A DNA stretch of 64,000 nucleotides from Apopatosoma sp963618495 (GTDB lineage: Bacteria > Bacillota > Clostridia > Oscillospirales > CAG-272). A program made the position numbers and the translations under genes. Position 1 is the first letter of the stretch, and each line of letters starts with the position of its first letter. This document shows, in pieces, positions 58,638 to 64,000 of this stretch. The notes beneath the pieces are model-generated. The model saw only the letters and a program-made list of their open reading frames with translations. It searched no databases and was not told the DNA's origin. The stretch spans positions 42,835-106,834 of the forward strand of contig CAVESF010000002.1 in assembly GCA_963618495.1 (NCBI GenBank), read 5' to 3'.

Positions 58638-60065
58638 TTACATTACATCGTTATCCCATTTATCGGAGATTTCGGGATATTTTCTTGTATAGCTCTTGAA
58701 GATTTCTCTTATCTCGAGCAGATGCTCCATCGTATCCGCTTCAAATATCAGAACTATCTCGGGCAGGTTGGAGGACGGGCGGATAAGTCCCCAGCCATGA
58801 GGGAATGAAACTCTCGCTCCGTTGATATCGCAGACCTTGCCGGGATAAGCTGCTTTCAGCTCTGCCGTTATTTTATCTACTATTCCGTACTTTTCCGTGT
58901 CCGCACAGTGCGCCTTGATTTCGGGAGATGTGACATATTTCGGAAAAGTATCTATGATTTCGCTGACGCTTTCTTTCTGATGAGAGAGGAACTCAACAAG
59001 CTTTGCCGCAACGAAAACGGCATCGTCAAAGCCGTACCAGTCGTCGCCGGAGATGAAAATGTGACCGCTGCGCTCGCCCGCAAGCTCGGCATTCATCTCA
59101 TGAAGCTTTGCCTTGATATACGAGTGACCTGTCTTCCACATTACGGGATTTCCGCCGTTTGCCTCTATAACATCGGTGAGCGTCTTTGAGCATTTGACAT
59201 CGTAGATAACGGTCGCGCCCGGCTTCTTCTCGAGAAGCTGCTTTGCGATGAGAGCGAGGATGATATCGCTCCATACATTGCCGCCGTTTTCATCGATGAC
59301 ACCGATTCTGTCGCCGTCGCCGTCAAAGGAAAGACCGATATCCGCATGGATATAGGGATGGAGAATCATCTCACGCATGCGCTGTCTGCCCTTGAGATCC
59401 GAGGGATTCGGGAAGTAATGCGGATATGTCGTATCGGGGTCGCAATTGAGCTGGAATGTCATGCAGCCGAGACGCTGGAATACTTCATAAACGAAGAGAC
59501 CCGCACCGCCGTTGCCCGCGTCGAGAACAACGCGGAGCTTCTTGTCTCCCATATGTATGCGGGAAACTATATCGTCGATATACGCATCGCGCACATCTAC
59601 TTCCTCGTAGTTGCCCATGGCGCAGGACTCATCGGGCGTATCGAGCAGGGAATAGACCTCCTTGATATCGTCGGGTTCAAGCGTTTTGGAGTAGCCTTTT
59701 GCAAGCTTGAAGCCAGACCAGCCGTCGGGATTGTGGCTTGCCGTTATCATAACGGCGCCCTCGCACTTCAGATAATACTGAGCAAAGTATACGAGCGGAG
59801 AGAGCGAAAGCCCTGTGAAGAAAACATCTATGCCGCATTCGCGAAGAGCTTTTACAGCCGCCTCGGCAAAAGCGGGCGAGCATGCTCTGTTGTCGTAGCC
59901 GCATACGGCGCGCGTGATGTTTCTTTTCTTCAGGTATTTGCAGTATGCCTTCACTATCTTGTATACATTTTCGGGGCAAAGCTCGTTTTCGCTTACCCTG
60001 CCGCGAATGTCGTACTCGCGGAACATACTTTTGAATTCTACAGAATATTCTTCTTTTGTTATCAT
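58638..60065 (-). CDS. Phosphomannomutase/phosphoglucomutase
   Basis: The 475-residue alpha-D-phosphohexomutase has the catalytic phosphoserine loop MITASHNPDGWSGFKL near 105, the metal loop LSFDGDGDRIGVIDE near 245 and a C-terminal phosphate-binding region (RPSSNLPEIVLIFEAD). It interconverts hexose 1- and 6-phosphates for sugar-nucleotide synthesis. It sits between yebC and ogg in the argS-led string. Confidence 0.93.
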   Translation of the reverse strand: MITKEEYSVEFKSMFREYDIRGRVSENELCPENVYKIVKAYCKYLKKRNITRAVCGYDNRACSPAFAEAAVKALRECGIDVFFTGLSLSPLVYFAQYYLKCEGAVMITASHNPDGWSGFKLAKGYSKTLEPDDIKEVYSLLDTPDESCAMGNYEEVDVRDAYIDDIVSRIHMGDKKLRVVLDAGNGGAGLFVYEVFQRLGCMTFQLNCDPDTTYPHYFPNPSDLKGRQRMREMILHPYIHADIGLSFDGDGDRIGVIDENGGNVWSDIILALIAKQLLEKKPGATVIYDVKCSKTLTDVIEANGGNPVMWKTGHSYIKAKLHEMNAELAGERSGHIFISGDDWYGFDDAVFVAAKLVEFLSHQKESVSEIIDTFPKYVTSPEIKAHCADTEKYGIVDKITAELKAAYPGKVCDINGARVSFPHGWGLIRPSSNLPEIVLIFEADTMEHLLEIREIFKSYTRKYPEISDKWDNDVM

Positions 60066-60146
60066 TGCCTTAATTCCTCATTTTGCCGCACTGTGTGCGG
60101 ATTATCTCCCATTTATATTATATGCGCATTCTGTCGGTATGCGCGA

Positions 60147-60872
60147 TTATTCTTCCCAGTTGTGCCAGACATTCTGAACATCCTCGTTGTCGTCGAGATG
60201 CTCGAGAAGCAGATTCATGTATCTTATATCGTCTTCGCTTTCCAGCCTGATATAAGAGGAAGGAACCTTTTCTATCTCGGCGGAAATAAATTCATATCCC
60301 TTTGCCGCGAGCGCATCGCGGACAGCGGGAAGGTCATCCGGCTCGGTCTGAATCTCGAGAACATCGCCGTCGTCCGTGAAATCGGAAGCGCCTGCTTCAA
60401 GCGCATCCTCCATGAGCTTGTCCGTATCGACATCGCCGTCTTCGTTTGAAATGGCGATAACGCCGCGGTCGGAGAACATGAAGCCGACGCAGCCACTCTG
60501 ACCGAGGTTTCCGCCGAATTTGTCAAAGTAGTGGCGGAGCTCGCCTGCGGTGCGGTTTCTGTTGTCCGTCGCCGTCTCTACGATAACGGCAACGCCGGAG
60601 GGACCGTAGCCCTCATAGGTTATCTCTTCGTATTCCACGGCATCGGCGCCCGTAGCCTTCTTGATGATACGGTCGATGTTGTCATTTGGAACATTGTTGC
60701 TCTTTGCCTTTGCAATGAGGTCGCGGAGCTTGCCGTTTGATACCGGGTCGGATCCGCCTTCCTTAACGGCAATGGCGATTTCCTTGCCTATCTTGGTAAA
60801 GACTTTGGCACGCTGTGCGTCGGTCTTTTCCTTTTTGTGCATGATATTTTTCCATTTACTGTGTCCTGACAT
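60147..60872 (-). CDS. YebC/PmpR family regulatory or translation factor
   Basis: This 241-residue protein starts MSGHSKWKNIMHKKEKTDAQRAKVFTKIGKEI and contains YEGYGPSGVAVIVETATDNRNRTAGELRH, both invariant YebC landmarks. YebC proteins act as transcription regulators, and in recent work as helpers of translation through difficult peptide stretches. It follows argS after 44 bases. Confidence 0.95.
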   Translation of the reverse strand: MSGHSKWKNIMHKKEKTDAQRAKVFTKIGKEIAIAVKEGGSDPVSNGKLRDLIAKAKSNNVPNDNIDRIIKKATGADAVEYEEITYEGYGPSGVAVIVETATDNRNRTAGELRHYFDKFGGNLGQSGCVGFMFSDRGVIAISNEDGDVDTDKLMEDALEAGASDFTDDGDVLEIQTEPDDLPAVRDALAAKGYEFISAEIEKVPSSYIRLESEDDIRYMNLLLEHLDDNEDVQNVWHNWEE

Positions 60873-60916
60873 TTTTATATATCTCCTGTATAATTATTTA
60901 CTCTTTAAATCGGAAA

Positions 60917-62638
60917 TCAGATCTTTTCCGGATGCTTCATGCAGATAAGCTCAAGCGCACGGGCAAGTATTTCGCCTGTGCATTTCGTCAGCGCACGGCG
61001 GAAAGCTTTTGTATCCGCATCGGGCGCATTGTTTATCGGGCAAGCCTGATAGAAACGGTTGAAATCATTGCATATATCGAGGATATAACGTGTTATAACA
61101 GAGGGCTCGTAGTCGGCTATAGCCGTCAGCACTTTCTCAGGGAAGAGAGAAAGCGTCTTTATCAGCTCGCGTTCCTCGCGGCAGAGCGAAGAAACGGGCG
61201 CAAGTCTTGTTTCGCCCTCTTTTGCAAGAATACTGCATGTTCTTGCATAGGTATACTGCGCATAGGGACCGGTGTTTCCGTCAAAGGAAAGCGCGTCCTC
61301 CATCACGAAATTGATATCTTTCATTCTGTTATTGGAAAGATAATAGAATATCATCGCGCCGACGCCGACTGCTTCGGCAACAGCGTCCTTGTTTTCCATC
61401 GCGGGATTCTTTTCTTCGATTATGGCGCGTGCTTTTTCCGTGCTCGCGTCAAAAAGGTCGCGGAGCAGAACGACATTGCCTGTTCTCGTGGCGAGCTTTG
61501 CACCGTTGATACTGCAGGTGCCATAGGGAACATGAACAAGCTTATTCCAAAAATCATAGCCCATCAGCTCCGTTACCTTGAACCACTGGGCAAAGTGCAG
61601 ACACTGCTGTGCCGAGGTTACATATATCGCTTTGTCGAAATGGTAGGTATTGTATCTGTAAACAGCCGCCGCTATATCGCGCGTGGGATAGAGCGTCGAG
61701 CCGTCGCTTTTCAGTATCAGGCAGGGCGGCATCTTGTATTCGGAAAGGTCGACTATTGAGGCGCCGTTGTCTTTTTTCAACAGTCCTTTTTCACGGAGAA
61801 GCTCAACCTGAGCGGGCATTTTGTCCGTATAGAAGCTCTCGCCCGCATAGCTGTCAAACTCCATGCCGAGACGGTCATATGTGCGTTTGTATTCGGCAAT
61901 GCTGACATCCTTGAACCACTGCCAGAGAGCGAGATTTTCTTTGTCGCCCTGCTCGAGCTTGGCAAATTCATGTCTTGCTTCATCGTTCAGAGCGGGATTT
62001 TCCTCGGCTTCTTTATTGAAGCGGACATAGAGAGCTACCAACTCGTCAACGCCGCCGCGGTCAACGGTTTCTTTATTTCCCCATTTGCGATAGGCAACTA
62101 TCATTTTGCCGAACTGTGTACCCCAGTCGCCGAGATAATTTATGCCTATGCATTTGTAGCCCGCATAGCTGTGGAGCAGCTTCAGCGAATGACCGATAAC
62201 AGTCGTTCCGAGATGACCTATATGAAAAGGCTTTGCCACATTCGGCGAAGAATAATCGAGAACAACGGTTTTGCCCTTGCCCATATCGGATGCGCCGTAA
62301 TCTCTGCCTTTTTCGGATATTTCGGAGAGAATCTTCTTTGAGAAATATTCATCCGATATTTTAAAATTCAGATATCCGCCGGCAACAGTCACGGCAGAGG
62401 CACCGCAGGGAAGTGCATTTTCAAGTTCCGCACAGATTTTGCCTGCTATCACGGGAGGTGCGGCATGAAGCGCACGGCTCAGACGAAAGCAGGGAAATGC
62501 TATATCGCCCATGCTGTCATCGGGCGGATATTCAAGCATCGCAAAAATTTCGCTTTCACCCGGTATTTCAGCGGAGGGGAAAGCATTTTTGGCGGCATTA
62601 TAAACGGCTTTTGCCGTTTCTTTTTTAAAAGAAATCAT
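60917..62638 (-). CDS. argS: Arginyl-tRNA synthetase
   Basis: The protein has 573 residues from ATG 62638. An N-terminal Arg_tRNA_synt domain is followed by the class I HIGH motif in VAKPFHIGHLGTTVIGHSL near 120, and a DALR anticodon-binding domain at the C-terminus (DICNDFNRFYQACPI). It charges tRNA-Arg. The frame extends upstream to 62893, but the promoter at 62727-62755 and AAGGAG before 62638 fix the start here. It is the first gene of the leftward string ending in the kdgK-like kinase. Confidence 0.96.
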   Translation of the reverse strand: MISFKKETAKAVYNAAKNAFPSAEIPGESEIFAMLEYPPDDSMGDIAFPCFRLSRALHAAPPVIAGKICAELENALPCGASAVTVAGGYLNFKISDEYFSKKILSEISEKGRDYGASDMGKGKTVVLDYSSPNVAKPFHIGHLGTTVIGHSLKLLHSYAGYKCIGINYLGDWGTQFGKMIVAYRKWGNKETVDRGGVDELVALYVRFNKEAEENPALNDEARHEFAKLEQGDKENLALWQWFKDVSIAEYKRTYDRLGMEFDSYAGESFYTDKMPAQVELLREKGLLKKDNGASIVDLSEYKMPPCLILKSDGSTLYPTRDIAAAVYRYNTYHFDKAIYVTSAQQCLHFAQWFKVTELMGYDFWNKLVHVPYGTCSINGAKLATRTGNVVLLRDLFDASTEKARAIIEEKNPAMENKDAVAEAVGVGAMIFYYLSNNRMKDINFVMEDALSFDGNTGPYAQYTYARTCSILAKEGETRLAPVSSLCREERELIKTLSLFPEKVLTAIADYEPSVITRYILDICNDFNRFYQACPINNAPDADTKAFRRALTKCTGEILARALELICMKHPEKI

Positions 62639-62726
62639 GAAGTCTTTTATTCTCCTTGGCTTAATTTGCCTCTTTTTTGCGGTGAATTTCTTCCGAAAAA
62701 TCCGCAAATTTCGGTTTTTACAGTTT

Positions 62727-62755
62727 ATTATACTACAAATCTCTCGTAAGTGCAA
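62727..62755 (-). promoter_or_regulatory. Promoter of argS and downstream genes
   Basis: On the minus strand, TTGCAC (62755-62750) and TATAAT (62732-62727) are 17 bp apart, giving a leader of about 80 nt, too short for a T-box. The T-rich gap 62756-62878 holds nothing else recognisable. Confidence 0.7.
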
Positions 62756-62878
62756 TAATATTTTGATTTTTCCTGTATAATTTTTTCGTAAAAATCCGTA
62801 TTTTTTGAAGTTTTGCTTTAAGTCCGCCCGCTTTTCTGAATTTTTCTTCGATTTTTTAAAAGTTTTTTGAAATTTCTC

Positions 62879-62907
62879 TTGACTTATTATCACCTTCGTG
62901 CTATAAT
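62879..62907 (+). promoter_or_regulatory. Promoter of tRNA-Pro
   Basis: TTGACT (62879-62884) and TATAAT (62902-62907) are 17 bp apart and end 11 bp before the tRNA. Confidence 0.8.
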
Positions 62908-62918
62908 AGCGAATGCAT

Positions 62919-62994
62919 CTGGGTGTGGCGCAGTTGGTAGCGCGCTACCTTGGGGTGGTAGAGGCCGCTGGTTCAAGTCCAGTCACTCAGACCA
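62919..62994 (+). tRNA. tRNA-Pro (GGG anticodon)
   Basis: A complete cloverleaf can be folded. The acceptor CTGGGTG pairs with CACTCAG (one G-T), the D arm is GCGC/GCGC and the anticodon stem is CTACC/GGTAG. The loop TTGGGGT gives anticodon GGG, and the T arm GCTGG/CCAGT has the loop TTCAAGT. The A discriminator and CCA are encoded. It has its own promoter and terminator. Confidence 0.96.
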
Positions 62995-62995
62995 T

Positions 62996-63049
62996 ATCGA
63001 GTGTTCATAACAGACCTGAAGGTTTGGTATGGACACTCGATTGTTTTTT
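62996..63049 (+). terminator. Terminator of tRNA-Pro
   Basis: A 13-bp stem (ATCGAGTGTTCAT 62996-63008 / ATGGACACTCGAT 63029-63041, one wobble) is followed by TTGTTTTTT. Confidence 0.85.
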
Positions 63050-63148
63050 GCCTGAAATACTGTTTTTTATTGTTGCCGTGCAGGTTCTCCGCATGGCTTT
63101 TTTCTTTGGGATTAAGCGTGAGAACCAGCGTTTAAGTTCCACTCTCGC

Positions 63149-64000
63149 TCACGCTGTTTGTTCCCCGTTCACATACCGGATTGCCACGCCCTGTCTTGTC
63201 TCCATCAGAACCGGAGTCTTTTGCACATACGGGACATCAATCACGCCTACAAACCGATAATGGATCACAATCTTCTGCGTTCGGTTCTTGCCTCTGCCCT
63301 GCACGGCGTGAATGTCAATGCGCTCAATCAATTCGTGAAGCACGGTCGGGGTCAGCGTCTCCATCTGCATGAAGGAACGGATGGCTCGGATGAAACCGTC
63401 TTTTGCTGTCTGCATACCAGACAGGCGGTTCAGGCGCTCGGTCAAATCGAAAATCTGCTTTTTCAGTTCCGCTTTTTCTTCCTCGTACTTTTTGGAAAGC
63501 TGCATGAACCATTCGTCGCTGACCTTTCCGTTGACATTGTCCTCATAAATACGCTCGTACAGTTTCAGAACCTCGGCATTGCGGGATTGGGCAGCGGCAA
63601 GACCGGCTTCCAACCGTTTTTGCTCCGCCATCATATCAGCATCTGTTTTTTGCCGCAGAAGTTCCGCAAAAGCGTCCTCATCGCAGGCAAGGAAAGCGGC
63701 AAGTCGCCGGAGTTCGGAGAGAACGACTTCGGTCAGCGCGTCCTCCCGAATATAGTGGTGATTGTTGCAGGTGCCTCTCATGCCCTTGTAGTTGGAACAG
63801 AAGAAGTGCCGGACCGGCACTTTGTTTGTGCTTTTGTGGAACCACATCCGGCTCCCACAATCGGCACAGTAGAGTAGGTTTGTGAAGATACTCTTTTCCT
63901 CCTTTGGATTCTTCAGATGCCGTTGCTTCACCTTTCCGACGATCCGCTGAACACGCTCAAAGGTCTCACGGTCGATGATCGGCTCATGGACATCGCGGAA
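63149..64000 (-). CDS. Large serine recombinase, C-terminal part (runs off window)
   Basis: The frame stops at 63149 and is open to the right edge, so the gene enters from beyond 64000. Visible parts, in order, are DVHEPIIDRETFERV (the end of the Recombinase domain), then a zinc beta-ribbon (LLYCADCGSRMWFHKST ... FFCSNYKGMRGTCNNHHYI). A long coiled coil and a C-terminal DNA-binding region follow. This is the layout of TnpX/Tn4451-type integrases of conjugative or mobilisable elements. The catalytic Ser domain lies outside the window. A GTG near 63931 could be read as a start, but homology continues upstream of it. It is the edge gene of an integrated element next to tRNA-Pro. Confidence 0.88.
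   Translation of the reverse strand, partial: FRDVHEPIIDRETFERVQRIVGKVKQRHLKNPKEEKSIFTNLLYCADCGSRMWFHKSTNKVPVRHFFCSNYKGMRGTCNNHHYIREDALTEVVLSELRRLAAFLACDEDAFAELLRQKTDADMMAEQKRLEAGLAAAQSRNAEVLKLYERIYEDNVNGKVSDEWFMQLSKKYEEEKAELKKQIFDLTERLNRLSGMQTAKDGFIRAIRSFMQMETLTPTVLHELIERIDIHAVQGRGKNRTQKIVIHYRFVGVIDVPYVQKTPVLMETRQGVAIRYVNGEQTA

Noticed and set aside
59346..60449. 367-residue frame antisense to the phosphohexomutase and yebC
   Set aside because: Runs across the intergenic gap of two well-supported genes, without ribosome-binding site or domain.
62639..62726. T-box leader for argS
   Set aside because: The predicted leader is only about 80 nt and lacks a specifier stem, T-box core and terminator.
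62639..62893. 85-residue N-terminal extension of argS
   Set aside because: It contains the argS promoter, is extremely Lys-rich because of T-rich DNA, and conserved ArgS sequence begins only at 62638.

Overview
The window looks like a chromosomal stretch from a Gram-positive member of the Clostridia, most likely a gut or rumen Oscillospirales/Ruminococcaceae-type bacterium. The reasons are a Firmicutes-style division and wall (dcw) cluster headed by mraZ, a PASTA-containing class B PBP, meso-DAP-type MurE, lipoprotein foldases, a surface cohesin protein, BspA-like leucine-rich-repeat (LRR) proteins, a GH3 glucosidase with permuted domains, DUF421/DUF4363 and DUF4330 genes, and strong Shine-Dalgarno sites with sigma-A promoters. 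The species cannot be named from sequence alone. Coding sequence is GC-moderate, with short AT-rich intergenic regions.

Layout. 1-3.3 kb: the tail of an MBOAT acyltransferase, a serine hydrolase, a lipoprotein cyclophilin and a DUF421/DUF4363 pair. 3.4-5.7 kb: a surface cohesin protein with Cys-rich repeats. 5.7-11.2 kb: an accessory patch. It holds a truncated, stop-containing ECF sigma pseudogene, an XRE-ADP-ribosylglycohydrolase fusion divergent from an XRE/small-protein pair, and an EcoRI-type adenine methylase coupled to a DUF262-HNH nuclease behind a decapitated XRE controller. 11.2-14.5 kb: a secreted BspA-like LRR protein and a split TauE/SafE exporter. 14.6-22.5 kb: a rightward housekeeping operon of ftsK/spoIIIE, tmk, a DJ-1 protein, 5-formyl-THF cyclo-ligase, a CPBP protease, mltG and a U32 peptidase. 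22.6-24.3 kb: an ECF sigma factor and a membrane anti-sigma-like protein with an LRR-like ectodomain.

24.4-37.3 kb is the leftward dcw cluster mraZ-rsmH-ftsL-pbp-murE-murF-mraY-ftsW-murG-ftsQ/divIB-ftsZ. A consensus promoter and three phased MraZ-type boxes lie upstream of mraZ, and a second promoter precedes ftsZ. 37.7-41.1 kb: uvrC-rsmD-coaD and a separately transcribed HPr. 41.1-45.7 kb: a polysaccharide-type cluster (MurJ-like flippase, O-antigen-ligase-like protein, two DUF4330 proteins). 45.7-47.3 kb: rimM-trmD and rpsU. 47.4-54.7 kb (rightward): a P-loop ATPase, a PrsA-like lipoprotein, rqcH and the GH3 enzyme. 54.7-62.8 kb (leftward): argS-yebC-phosphomannomutase-ogg-serS-zinc-ribbon protein-kdgK. 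62.9-64 kb: tRNA-Pro(GGG), then the 3' part of a large serine recombinase that runs off the window and marks the edge of an integrated element.

Most of the window is core cell-envelope, translation and repair machinery. The unusual material is concentrated in the accessory patch at 5.7-11.2 kb, the cohesin and LRR surface proteins, the sigma/LRR-anti-sigma pair, and the DUF4330/ligase/flippase cluster.
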